Below, one piece after another: positions 15,320 through 23,096 of a stretch of 34,539 nucleotides of DNA. This DNA is from an uncultured Deferribacteraceae bacterium. GTDB taxonomy: Bacteria; Chrysiogenota; Deferribacteres; CAMZNJ01. Every line of letters starts with the position of its first letter. Position 1 is the first letter of the stretch. The stretch is from positions 1 through 34,539 of the forward strand of contig CAMZNJ010000026.1 of NCBI GenBank assembly GCA_947313825.1. Direction: 5' to 3'. The translations under genes and the position numbers were made by a program. Below the pieces are notes generated by a model that had not been told where the DNA came from, searched no databases, and saw nothing but the letters and a program-made list of their open reading frames with translations.

Positions 15320-18307
15320 TTACGATTGGTGTTTGTTTTGGTTTGCATCTAGTTTGTGGTTTTTGAGTCTTAGTATTCTTAATGAGTTGCCCGCCACAAA
15401 TGATGACGAGAGGGTCATGGCTATTACGGACACAATGGGGTGCAGTACTCCCATCATTGCTAGTGGTATTGCGAGTATGTTGTAGATGAATGCCCAGAAT
15501 ATGTTTTGTTTGATGATTCTATCAGTTTTTTTTGAAAGTTTTAAGTAGAATATGAGGTTTTCCCAGTGATTTCTGCCAAGTATGACCTGAGCAGCAACTT
15601 TTGAGATATCTGCTCCCCCTTGCGGTGCGAAGGAGATGTCTGCTTCAGCGATTGCGGGTGCGTCGTTGATGCCGTCGCCAATCATTGCGATGATGTTGTT
15701 GTTTCGTTGTTGAAGTTGTTGTATGAGTTGTGCTTTCCCTTGTGGCGTAACGTCGCCGTGTATTTCGTTGATACCCACTGTTTTGGCGATGGCGTTGGCT
15801 GTTGTTGCGTTGTCTCCTGTTGCCATTATTGTGTTGATGCCTGTTTTCGAGCCGATGTTCATTGTGTTGAGCATGTGGATGGCATTTTTGGCGTGTGGGT
15901 GTATCTGGTCGTTGAGCACAAATACGGCGACGATGGTGCCTTGTGGCACGATGTTGCTGTCGGTGTTGCTGTCGGTGTTGCTGTCAGTGTTGCTGTCGGT
16001 TTGGAGCATGTAAAACACGGTGTTGCCTTGTAGTCGTTCGTCAGCGATTTCGTTTTGCAGGTTGTTCCAATGTTGTTGGGTTATGTTGTGTGGAATGTTG
16101 CTTTGTGGGTTGGTGAAGTTTTCGTTTCCGATGCGAAAGAGTGTTCCTTGGTATACCCCTTCGACCCCTGTTCCGGTGTGTATTTTGCAGTTGCTTACGG
16201 GAACAATGGTGAAGTTGTAGTCGTTGTTGTTGGTATCGCTGGTATCGTTGGCACTGTGTTCAAACGCTTTTGCGAATGGGTGTTTGCTCCTTGCTTGGAT
16301 GGAGGCACAGATGCTGATTACTCGTTCGGTTTCGTTGTTGAAGTTGTTAAAGTTGTTGTTTGTGTAGGTGTGATCGTTGTTTTTTGTTGTGAGTGTGATT
16401 ACTCGTTTTAGTACGGGGTATCCCCTTGTGATGGTGCCTGTTTTGTCGATGAAGATGGTACTAATTTTGTGTGCGAGTGGTAGTTTGTCCATCTCTTTGA
16501 TGATAATCCCTTGGCTGATTCCGCGACTAGAGGCACACGACATGGCGATGGGTATGGCGATGCCCATGGCACAGGGGCATGCGATGAGTAGTGTTGCCAT
16601 GAATGCTTCGACGCCGAACATGTAGCCATGGTTGAGTAGTATTGCGTGTAGTGGTATGTTTGCGAAAGCGAGGATTAGGGTTGTTGGCACGAAATATTGC
16701 AGTGCTTTGTCTAGGGTGGTTTGCAGCTGTGTACGATTCTCTTGTGCGGCTTCTACAACGGCGATGATGTTTGCCAGAGCGGTGTTTGCGAATAGTTCGG
16801 TTGCTTCCACAAGGATGTTGCCGAATCCGTTGATGCTCCCGACGCGTACTTCACTCCCTTTGTATTTTGCGATGAGGTTGGGTTCCCCTGTGAGGAAGCT
16901 TTCGTTGACTTCCGTTTCCCCCCATACAATTAGTCCGTCCACGGGTATTTTCTCACCGCTACGCACAAATACGGTGTTGCCGATGGCGATGTTGTTAAGT
17001 GGTACAACGCGATGTGGGTGTTCGGTGTTGTGCTCAGTGTTGTGCTCAGTGTTGTGCTCAGTGTTGTGCTCAGTGTTGTGCTCAGTGTTGTGCTCAGTGT
17101 TGTGCTCAGTGTTGTGCTCAGTGTTGCCACCGTAATCGTAATCGTAATCGTCGGACACAAGTCTAGCGTGTTGTGGTATTAGTTCGCTGACCTGTTCCAG
17201 CTGTTCCAGAGCTTTGTTTTTGGAGTACAGCTCAACAATTCGACCTAACAGCACAAAGGTAACAATCATGGCAGTTGTTTCGAGGTACTGCTCTCTGTTG
17301 TTGATGAGGGCGTAAATGCTGTGTAGGTAAGCACTGCCAGCACCGAACGCAATGAGGACGTCCATGTTGAACTGCAAACGACGCAATCCACGCCAACCGC
17401 GGGAGAAAAACGGTGCCGCACTGTAGAATATAATGGGGGTGGTGAGGAGAATGCCCACGGTTTTCATAACAAGCTTGGTGCCGGCATCCATGCTCCCCGT
17501 GAAGGAGTCGGAGTAGAGGGCAATGGTAACAATCATCACCTGCATGCTGAGGAATGCACTAATACCAAAACGGATAAGGAGCTGTTTCATCTCGCTCTGA
17601 CGACTAGTGCGGGCTTGAGAGCTGTCAAACGGTCGCGGGAGGTATCCAAGGCTCAGGAAGGCGTTGAGGGCTTCTTGCAAGGTGTTGTTGCCACGGGTGG
17701 GGTGGGCATTGGCGTCTGTGTTAGCGTCTGTGCCTGTATTGGCGTCTGTGCCTGTGTTGGAGTCTGTGCCTGTGTTGGCGTCTGTGCCTGTGTTGGCGTC
17801 GCCGTCATAATCGTGCCACCTGAGGCGACATTTGTGGTTGGAATAATTAATATGCACGTTGTCAACACCATGGGTGCGGGCAACATAATGCTCCAAAAGC
17901 CACACACACGACGGACAACGAACACCTTCAATGTACAGGGTAATCTCGTGGGAGTTCTCCTTGCTGACAACAAACTCTTCGAAAGCCTCAACATCCACCT
18001 GACTCGGCAGGGTCAGTAATCCGTGGTCGTCCTCCCCAAAATCCCTATCTTGGTAGTATTTCATTAGGTTGGTGTTGTTGATGATGTTGTAAATGTTGAG
18101 GCAACCGGAACAGCAGAATATGGCTGTTTCCATGTTGCAAGCTTCGTTAGCGTTGTGGGCACTGCCCGTGTTGCCCGTGTTGCCCGTGTTGCCCGTTGTG
18201 CCCGTTGTGCTAGGATCGGGGTACACGGCACGTTTGGGATTAACGTACGCTTGGCAGTGGGTACAGCGTTGATGGGTGTTCCCCTTGGTGGCACTTTTTT
18301 TTCTCAA
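15320..18307 (-). CDS. ccoI: Copper-transporting P1B-type ATPase CcoI/FixI
   Basis: CcoI exports Cu(I) to the periplasm for the binuclear centre of cbb3 oxidase. The N-terminus has a FixI-type metal-binding region (RCTHCQAYV ... FCCSGC) and an HMA domain (RCPSC). The ATPase core has TGEP, the copper-site CPC motif (IACPCAMGIAIP), phosphorylation motif DKTGT, HP motif (SKHPF) and GDGINDAP. At 995 residues it is about 200 longer than usual, partly from four in-frame tandem arrays: residues 34-48, 172-195 (inside HMA), 396-427 (A-domain hairpin, NTEH repeats) and 770-784. Start: TTG at 18307 overlaps the upstream TGA stop and has ggggag 7 nt before it. Base composition differs either side of about 17130. 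Confidence 0.95.
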   Translation of the reverse strand: MRKKSATKGNTHQRCTHCQAYVNPKRAVYPDPSTTGTTGNTGNTGNTGSAHNANEACNMETAIFCCSGCLNIYNIINNTNLMKYYQDRDFGEDDHGLLTLPSQVDVEAFEEFVVSKENSHEITLYIEGVRCPSCVWLLEHYVARTHGVDNVHINYSNHKCRLRWHDYDGDANTGTDANTGTDSNTGTDANTGTDANTDANAHPTRGNNTLQEALNAFLSLGYLPRPFDSSQARTSRQSEMKQLLIRFGISAFLSMQVMIVTIALYSDSFTGSMDAGTKLVMKTVGILLTTPIIFYSAAPFFSRGWRGLRRLQFNMDVLIAFGAGSAYLHSIYALINNREQYLETTAMIVTFVLLGRIVELYSKNKALEQLEQVSELIPQHARLVSDDYDYDYGGNTEHNTEHNTEHNTEHNTEHNTEHNTEHNTEHNTEHPHRVVPLNNIAIGNTVFVRSGEKIPVDGLIVWGETEVNESFLTGEPNLIAKYKGSEVRVGSINGFGNILVEATELFANTALANIIAVVEAAQENRTQLQTTLDKALQYFVPTTLILAFANIPLHAILLNHGYMFGVEAFMATLLIACPCAMGIAIPIAMSCASSRGISQGIIIKEMDKLPLAHKISTIFIDKTGTITRGYPVLKRVITLTTKNNDHTYTNNNFNNFNNETERVISICASIQARSKHPFAKAFEHSANDTSDTNNNDYNFTIVPVSNCKIHTGTGVEGVYQGTLFRIGNENFTNPQSNIPHNITQQHWNNLQNEIADERLQGNTVFYMLQTDSNTDSNTDSNTDSNIVPQGTIVAVFVLNDQIHPHAKNAIHMLNTMNIGSKTGINTIMATGDNATTANAIAKTVGINEIHGDVTPQGKAQLIQQLQQRNNNIIAMIGDGINDAPAIAEADISFAPQGGADISKVAAQVILGRNHWENLIFYLKLSKKTDRIIKQNIFWAFIYNILAIPLAMMGVLHPIVSVIAMTLSSSFVAGNSLRILRLKNHKLDANQNKHQS
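15953..16000 (-). repeat. Coding 12-bp repeat in ccoI, four units (NTDS)
   Basis: Four 12-bp units (gttgctgtcggt on +, one with a single change) encode NTDS repeats at residues 770-784, in a loop before the strand leading to DQIHPHAKNAI. Confidence 0.95.
17027..17122 (-). repeat. Coding 12-bp repeat in ccoI, eight perfect units (NTEH)
   Basis: Eight identical 12-bp copies (gttgtgctcagt on +), plus a ninth diverged copy toward the lower coordinate, encode (NTEH)9. The insert is in a beta-hairpin of the actuator domain. The perfect identity of the copies points to very recent expansion. Confidence 0.97.
17723..17794 (-). repeat. Coding 18-bp repeat in ccoI, four units
   Basis: Four 18-bp units (ggcgtctgtgcctgtgtt on +, three slightly variant) encode NTGTDA-type repeats at residues 172-195, inside the HMA domain after its third strand. 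Confidence 0.95.
18164..18208 (-). repeat. Coding 9-bp repeat in ccoI, five units
   Basis: Three gcccgtgtt and two gcccgttgt units (+ strand) encode a Thr-Gly-Asn/Thr run (residues 34-48) between the two halves of the N-terminal cysteine motif region of CcoI. Confidence 0.93.
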
Positions 18308-19035
18308 AAAAGCACTCCCCGCAAAAAGTACACACCTGTGGCAAGTAGCAGTAAGGGTGCGACAAACTGTAGTCGGCTAAAGAGTGCGGTGTTGAGCAAG
18401 CCCCCTGCTGAGCCTGCCAGTACTAGGCTAACAGTTGTTCCTAGGGCGAACGCACCTGCAAACCCTGCTCCCATTAAGTAAGCTGTGCCGACATTTGTGG
18501 CGTACAAGCCTGCGTAAGTGGCTGCTGTGAGGTATGCTGTGTAGCTCATTCCGCAGGGTATGAGTCCGTAAAGTAGCCCCACACTTACCATAACGGTGCG
18601 TGGGTGTACCCCTTGGAGTTTGGACATTGCGTTCCCTAGTGCACGTTCAAGTGCGTTGATGCGAAAGAGTCGTGGTAGTGTGAGTTGTAAGAGAGCCATG
18701 GAGATGAGGAAGATTGCGAGTAGTGGTTTGGTGTATTCGCGTAAGGGCACCGATTGGAGCACGCTGAACGATAAAAAAGACAGTGTGGCAAGGAGTGCAC
18801 CGAGGAGTGCGTACGAGATGATGCGGAAGATGTGTAGTGTGAGCATGTTCCCCATACCGCTACGGGTACTGAAACTGCCACCAAGGCGACCGAGGTAAGC
18901 GTTGAGTGTGCCACACATGAGTATGCAATGGGAGAAGCTAGATACAACACCGAGGGACAGTGCGATGGTCAGCACCATCCACGGTTGGTCGATGTACGAG
19001 GCGATGTTGTCAACCGGTGGGGGTGTGTGTTTCAT
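18304..19035 (-). CDS. TauE/SafE-like (DsbD_2 type) membrane protein of the cco cluster
   Basis: This is a multi-span inner-membrane protein of the sulfite-exporter TauE/SafE-like / UreH-like (DsbD_2) class often encoded in ccoGHIS clusters. There it is thought to help copper or redox handling. The sequence is almost all hydrophobic helices (about six). It carries the family segment SFSHCILMCGTLNAYLGRLGG, with two cysteines near helix 1 that could bind copper, and GLIPCGMSYTAYLTA in the second half. The ATG at 19035 is preferred over that at 19044 because ggag lies 10 nt before it but only 1 nt before the other. Its stop overlaps the ccoI TTG start, so translation is probably coupled. Substrate unknown. 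Confidence 0.85.
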   Translation of the reverse strand: MKHTPPPVDNIASYIDQPWMVLTIALSLGVVSSFSHCILMCGTLNAYLGRLGGSFSTRSGMGNMLTLHIFRIISYALLGALLATLSFLSFSVLQSVPLREYTKPLLAIFLISMALLQLTLPRLFRINALERALGNAMSKLQGVHPRTVMVSVGLLYGLIPCGMSYTAYLTAATYAGLYATNVGTAYLMGAGFAGAFALGTTVSLVLAGSAGGLLNTALFSRLQFVAPLLLLATGVYFLRGVLF

Positions 19036-19102
19036 GTTTATCATTCTCCAGTTTAGTGTTTTTGCGTGTATCTCGTGTTAGTAGGCGTGCTGAGGGATTG
19101 GG

Positions 19103-19264
19103 CTAGGCGATAGATGCTTCGGAAACATAAATGCTTAGGACAATTCCGCCCATGGTGATGGCAAATACGACTAGGAAGACGGTGGTGAAGAGTGCGATAA
19201 TTGCCCAAGGTTTGCGTTCGAGGTAGTTAAATTTAAGGGATGAAAATATTTTTAGTTTGTTCAT
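19103..19264 (-). CDS. 53-residue single-TM protein, possible FixH/CcoH remnant or micro-FixH
   Basis: A short reading frame starts at ATG 19264, inside the last 32 bp of ccoG, with aagga 8 nt upstream. It runs to TAG at 19103. The 53-residue product has a basic N-terminus (MNKLKIFSSLKFNYLERKPW) and one strong transmembrane helix (about residues 21-46), with almost nothing after it. FixH/CcoH normally sits at exactly this position. It has a short cytoplasmic start with a P-W motif, one helix, and a ~100-residue periplasmic domain. Here only the first part is present, and no downstream frame in the 67-bp gap could supply the rest. It is either a degenerate FixH or a genuine small membrane subunit. 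Confidence 0.7.
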   Translation of the reverse strand: MNKLKIFSSLKFNYLERKPWAIIALFTTVFLVVFAITMGGIVLSIYVSEASIA

Positions 19265-20402
19265 GGGTATATTCCTTGGTTTTGATGGCGTACGTGGTGA
19301 AAGTTACTTTGGAGTAGTGTCGGTATACGGATGGTGGTATGCGAAGCTCAAAGGGGAATAGGGCGATACTGCCGGCGGGCACCATGTAAACAGGGGACTG
19401 AATATTGATGTCGTCAAGTGGTGTGCGTACGATGAGGTAGAATGATTCGTCTGAGTCGCGTTTGTTTTCTATGGAGATGCGGTAGTTGTTGACGAGAATG
19501 TCGCCGTCGTAGTAGGAGAAGTCGGCATTACGAATGGAGGGGAGGTAGTCAACTTTAAACGGTGTCCAAGTTAGTGCTAAGGTGATGATAACGCTTGTAA
19601 GGGCTAAGATGACGGTGAGCAGGGCGATTGAGGGTAGTTGCGTAAAGGATTTGCGACTAATGCTGAAGTGGAAGAGGGTGGGTTTTTTGATGCGTATCAA
19701 GATATTTTTGCAAGCGACAATGCAGTTGCCACAGTTGATGCAGTCGGGGGAGTTCCCCTCTTTGAGGTCGATATCCATGGGGCAGGCGTAGACGCATTTA
19801 CTGCACCGAATACAGTCCACGTCGCGATTAAATTGGTAGGTGGTGGTCATGGTGTGTGGTGTTTGCAAGACGAGCATAAATTTTGCGTAAGGGCATGCCG
19901 TTTTGCAAAATCTTCTGTCGGTGAGTGCGATGGCGGTTATCATGGCGTAGACGACGATTAGCCCTTTGATGTTGTTTGCTTGCAGGTCAAGGTTGATGAT
20001 ATTTTGCAGGATATCAATGGGGGCAGAGAAGTATGATACGATTCCGAAGCTTCCTAAGGCGGTACCGATTAGAATGGCGAGGGTTCCGGCAATGGGGTTG
20101 TTTCTGGTATGTTTTTTGACCCAGTTTTTGAGATTGATGGTGATGGTTTGTGGGCATGAGAAGGCACAAAACACTCTACCTAGGGCAACTGATACCCATA
20201 GGAACACTAAGATAATAATGATTAGTCCAAGGGCGATAAATATGCCGTCGGTAAACCATACGGATATTCCGAAGAAGTGTAGTTTGAGGTTGGGGAAGTC
20301 GAGGAATAGTATGGGGTAGTTGTTTATCTTGATGTATGGTGCGACAAAGAAGATTAATACGGTGAGGGTTGTAATAATATTGCGGAAGCGGATGAATCTC
20401 AT
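19233..20402 (-). CDS. ccoG: cbb3 oxidase accessory iron-sulfur membrane protein CcoG
   Basis: CcoG is a membrane-bound polyferredoxin-like protein thought to reduce Cu(II) for cbb3 oxidase assembly. Membrane helices occupy about residues 5-25, 45-75, 105-125 and 145-165. The GRVFCAFSCPQT signature lies after the second span. Two [4Fe-4S] motifs follow (CIRCSKCVYACP and CINCGNCIVACK). After another helix comes a C-terminal Ig-like domain with the typical VNNYRISIENK segment. At 389 residues it is shorter than many CcoG proteins (~450-480), lacking the cytoplasmic N-terminal extension. It begins 11 bp after the ccoQ stop, and its end overlaps the 53-residue frame by 32 bp. Confidence 0.93.
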   Translation of the reverse strand: MRFIRFRNIITTLTVLIFFVAPYIKINNYPILFLDFPNLKLHFFGISVWFTDGIFIALGLIIIILVFLWVSVALGRVFCAFSCPQTITINLKNWVKKHTRNNPIAGTLAILIGTALGSFGIVSYFSAPIDILQNIINLDLQANNIKGLIVVYAMITAIALTDRRFCKTACPYAKFMLVLQTPHTMTTTYQFNRDVDCIRCSKCVYACPMDIDLKEGNSPDCINCGNCIVACKNILIRIKKPTLFHFSISRKSFTQLPSIALLTVILALTSVIITLALTWTPFKVDYLPSIRNADFSYYDGDILVNNYRISIENKRDSDESFYLIVRTPLDDINIQSPVYMVPAGSIALFPFELRIPPSVYRHYSKVTFTTYAIKTKEYTHEQTKNIFIP

Positions 20403-20413
20403 TTTAAAAATAC

Positions 20414-20623
20414 CTATTTTGATGCTTTGGGGTTACTGTTTTTCTCTTTGAGGGTATCGATCATATCGTCGTCTTCGTCAAAGATTGTGTATTTGGCTTG
20501 TTCCACGTGTTCTTTGTTTTTTGGTCTGAAGTAGTGGAACATTAACAGAACCATGACAACGCCAAGGGTTACAACAAGAATGATATAAAGTAGTCCGTCA
20601 AATCCTAGTGTAGTGTTGTCCAT
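20414..20623 (-). CDS. ccoQ: CcoQ/FixQ-like small cbb3 oxidase subunit
   Basis: The 69-residue protein has one transmembrane helix (LLYIILVVTLGVVMVLLMFHYF). A conserved-looking juxtamembrane tail follows (RPKNKEHVEQAKYTIFDEDD), as in CcoQ/FixQ, which stabilises the cbb3 complex. It is the first gene of the maturation operon. The catalytic subunits CcoN, CcoO and CcoP are not in the window: upstream is a divergent promoter region and metG. The short length limits certainty, but the position and topology fit well. Confidence 0.7.
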   Translation of the reverse strand: MDNTTLGFDGLLYIILVVTLGVVMVLLMFHYFRPKNKEHVEQAKYTIFDEDDDMIDTLKEKNSNPKASK

Positions 20624-20700
20624 TTGTAACTCCGTGGTCGTAGGTGTGAGGTTGCCCTAATTGCGTAATCGACCTAATTATCAAAAATGCTTCTCAATTA

Positions 20701-20730
20701 ATAATACCTTAAATAGTGTTAAATAGTCAA
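20701..20730 (-). promoter_or_regulatory. Promoter of the cco maturation operon
   Basis: On the minus strand, ttgact (20730-20725) is followed after 18 bp by tattat (20706-20701), about 80 bp upstream of ccoQ in an AT-rich stretch. It fits a sigma70-type promoter. I find no clear FNR or Fur site beside it. Confidence 0.55.
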
Positions 20731-20777
20731 CGACAAAGATACATCACAATTTAAGTTGCTATTTTGGGCGTTGCGGA

Positions 20778-20820
20778 GGTGTTAAAAAGGTGTTAAAAAG
20801 TGTTAAAAATCGTGTTAATA
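20778..20820. repeat. Helically spaced ggtgttaaaaa repeat upstream of metG
   Basis: Two perfect 11-bp ggtgttaaaaa units, a 10-bp gtgttaaaaa unit and a diverged cgtgttaata follow each other about 60-100 bp before metG. With a 10-11 bp period, the A-tracts face the same side of the helix. The 255-bp divergent region 20624-20878 otherwise holds the ccoQ promoter and no gene. Confidence 0.85.
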
Positions 20821-20878
20821 AGTGTTTGTTTAGTGTAAAATATACAAGATTGATAAATATTATGGGATGGGGGCAGGA

Positions 20879-22897
20879 ATGAGTAAGCCAACACTACACG
20901 TAACAACGCCGATGTATTACGTAAACGATATCGCACATATCGGACATGCATACACCACAATTGCGGGGGATGTTCTTTGTCGCTACCGTCGCATGACGGG
21001 GTACGATGTGTTTTACACCACAGGGACGGACGAGCACGGTCAGAAAATCGCCGAAGCAGCCGAAGCAAAAGGGCTCGCACCGCAACAGCTTGCCGACAAT
21101 GTTGTAACAAAGTTTGTTGACCTTTGGGACACACTAAATATCGATTACCAGAGCTTCTCACGCACCACCAATGACGGGCACAAAACTAGTGTTCAAAACG
21201 AGTTTCAGTCCATGTTTGACAATGGCGACATCTATCTCGGCAAGTATTCGGGGTACTATTGCGTGCCGTGCGAATCGTTTTGGACGGATACGCAACTTGG
21301 CGAAGGGGAGGTGTGTCCATCATGCAACAGGGGCGTGAAGATTGTGGAGGAGGACAGTTACTTCTTCCGATTGAGCAAATATCAGGACAAGCTACTGCAA
21401 CACATCAAAGATAACCCAAACTTCATACAACCAGAGGCACGACGCAATGAAGTGGTATCGTTCATCGAAAGCGGACTCAACGATCTGTCGGTTTCGCGTA
21501 CATCTTTCGATTGGGGGATACATGTGCCGTTCGACAACAAACACGTGGTGTACGTTTGGCTCGATGCCCTTTCGAGCTACATAACTGCCCTCGGTTATGG
21601 CACCCCTGATGGGCACTTCCAAAAGTATTGGGGGAGCACAATACACCTTGTTGGCAAGGATATTCTTCGTTTCCACACCATCTACTGGCCAGCGTTCCTC
21701 ATGAGCATGGGGGTAGAGTTGCCGAAGCAGGTGTTTGCACACGGTTGGTGGACTGTTGAGGGACAAAAAATGAGCAAATCCTTGGGGAACTCCATCAACC
21801 CTGTGGAGCTTGTAAACGATTTCGGTGCCGATGCTGTGAGGTACTTCCTCCTGCAAACCATGCCTTTCGGCAACGACGGCAACTTCAGCTATGAAGTATT
21901 CATCTCCAAAATCAACCACGATCTCTCCAACGACTACGGCAACCTAGTGAACAGGGTCGCACAAATGGTGCATAAGCACTTCAACTCCGTGATGCCACAC
22001 CTAAGCTCAACACACGCCGACGCAAGGGAGAATCCCGAAACATACAAAAAACTATTCCCACTTGAACACCACTTGGACGAACTGCTAGACCAAACTGTCC
22101 GCACAGTTGATGCCGCCATGGACACACTGTCGTTTAACGAAGCACTCAAGGGGATTAGAGCCTACATCACCGCAACAAATAAATACGTGGACTCAGCAAA
22201 ACCTTGGACAGTGGCAACAGAAGGGGACATGGATCGACTTGGCGATATCCTCAACAGGGCGATGAACGCCTCCCTACTTGCAACCAGACTGCTGTCGCCG
22301 TTTATCCCGGAAACAGCCGACAAAGTGTTTGTTCTGTTGGGCGTGGAGAACCCCCGACTTGCAAACAGCCATAAGCTCAAGGTGGACATGATAGGGGGGG
22401 GACAGAAGATTACATTTAATACGCAACTCTTCCCCAAGGTGGATGCAAAGGCGTACCTTGATAAGCGGGGGGCGACTGCCACCACTGCCACCACTGCCAC
22501 CACGAGCACTGCCACCACGAGCACTGCCACCACGACTGAGGGCACTACTGATGCTGTTGCTACTGTGGGTATTGATGAGTTTTTCAAAACACAGATTCTT
22601 GCGGGTAAGATTGTTGCGGCAACGGCTGTTCCAAAGTCGTCCAAGCTTCTTCAGCTCAGTGTTGACTTTGGTGGTGCGATGGGCACCTCTGAGAATGCGA
22701 CCATTGTTGCAGGTGTGAAAAAGACGTACGCACCTGAGGACTTGGTGGGCAAGACGGTGGCTTTTGCTGCCAACATCAAGCCTACTAAGATAATGGGTGT
22801 GCTTAGTCAGGGGATGATACTTGCTGTTGATAACGGTACGCGTCATTTTGTGATGGAGTTGGATGCTTCTGTTGCTCCGGGGACACGCATTAAGTAG
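20879..22897 (+). CDS. metG: Methionyl-tRNA synthetase with C-terminal tRNA-binding domain
   Basis: MetG charges tRNA-Met. The 672-residue protein has the class I catalytic core with HIGH (DIAHIGHAYTT), a Cys-containing knuckle (CVPCE ... CPSC) and KMSKS ([10 protein letters not shown]). An alpha-helical anticodon-binding domain follows, then a C-terminal EMAP/Trbp111-like domain (from about residue 565, FFKTQILAGKIV ... MGVLSQGMILA). The core resembles the Bacillus-type enzyme. A Thr/Ala tandem repeat (residues 533-551) forms the linker before the tRNA-binding domain. Codons shift from A/C-rich before to G/T-rich after this linker. An ATG at 20867 is also in frame; 20879 is preferred because gggg lies a suitable distance before it and the family starts there. 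Confidence 0.96.
   Translation: MSKPTLHVTTPMYYVNDIAHIGHAYTTIAGDVLCRYRRMTGYDVFYTTGTDEHGQKIAEAAEAKGLAPQQLADNVVTKFVDLWDTLNIDYQSFSRTTNDGHKTSVQNEFQSMFDNGDIYLGKYSGYYCVPCESFWTDTQLGEGEVCPSCNRGVKIVEEDSYFFRLSKYQDKLLQHIKDNPNFIQPEARRNEVVSFIESGLNDLSVSRTSFDWGIHVPFDNKHVVYVWLDALSSYITALGYGTPDGHFQKYWGSTIHLVGKDILRFHTIYWPAFLMSMGVELPKQVFAHGWWTVEGQKMSKSLGNSINPVELVNDFGADAVRYFLLQTMPFGNDGNFSYEVFISKINHDLSNDYGNLVNRVAQMVHKHFNSVMPHLSSTHADARENPETYKKLFPLEHHLDELLDQTVRTVDAAMDTLSFNEALKGIRAYITATNKYVDSAKPWTVATEGDMDRLGDILNRAMNASLLATRLLSPFIPETADKVFVLLGVENPRLANSHKLKVDMIGGGQKITFNTQLFPKVDAKAYLDKRGATATTATTATTSTATTSTATTTEGTTDAVATVGIDEFFKTQILAGKIVAATAVPKSSKLLQLSVDFGGAMGTSENATIVAGVKKTYAPEDLVGKTVAFAANIKPTKIMGVLSQGMILAVDNGTRHFVMELDASVAPGTRIK
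22475..22531 (+). repeat. Coding repeat in metG linker
   Basis: Five copies of actgccacc (9 bp) are interspersed with two acgagc hexamers, encoding a Thr-Ala-Thr-Ser run between the anticodon-binding and C-terminal tRNA-binding domains of MetG. The frame is kept. Confidence 0.95.
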
Positions 22898-23096
22898 GGG
22901 CTACGCACGTGCACACGGCACGGCTACGCACGGCTACGCACGTGCACGGTTACGCACGCACGGCTACGTACGCACGGCTACGCACGCACACACGGCACGG
23001 CTACACACGTGCACACGGCTACGCACGCACGGCTACGCACGTGCACACGGCACGGCTACGCACGTGCACACGGCTACGCACGCACACACGGCACGG
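22898..23096. repeat. Repeat-filled spacer between convergent metG and tyrS
   Basis: All of the 199-bp spacer is made of interleaved units such as cacggctacg and cacgtgca in variable order. It contains the palindrome gcacgtgc several times and long alternating purine-pyrimidine runs (for example acgcacgtgcacac). The tyrS stop codon is read from a repeat-like cggctacgcc at the array edge. I see no canonical terminator hairpin with T-run. Confidence 0.95.

Noticed and set aside
20850-20863. FNR-like site ttgataaatattat before metG
   Set aside because: Only one half-site matches TTGAT-N4-ATCAA, and it lies on the metG side next to the start codon rather than beside the cco promoter.
22898-23096. 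Possible CRISPR array or coding region (long Arg/Thr/His-rich open frames) between metG and tyrS
   Set aside because: Units are 8-10 bp in shuffled order with no unique spacers. The open frames are just repeat translated, lack a ribosome-binding site and share no feature with real proteins.
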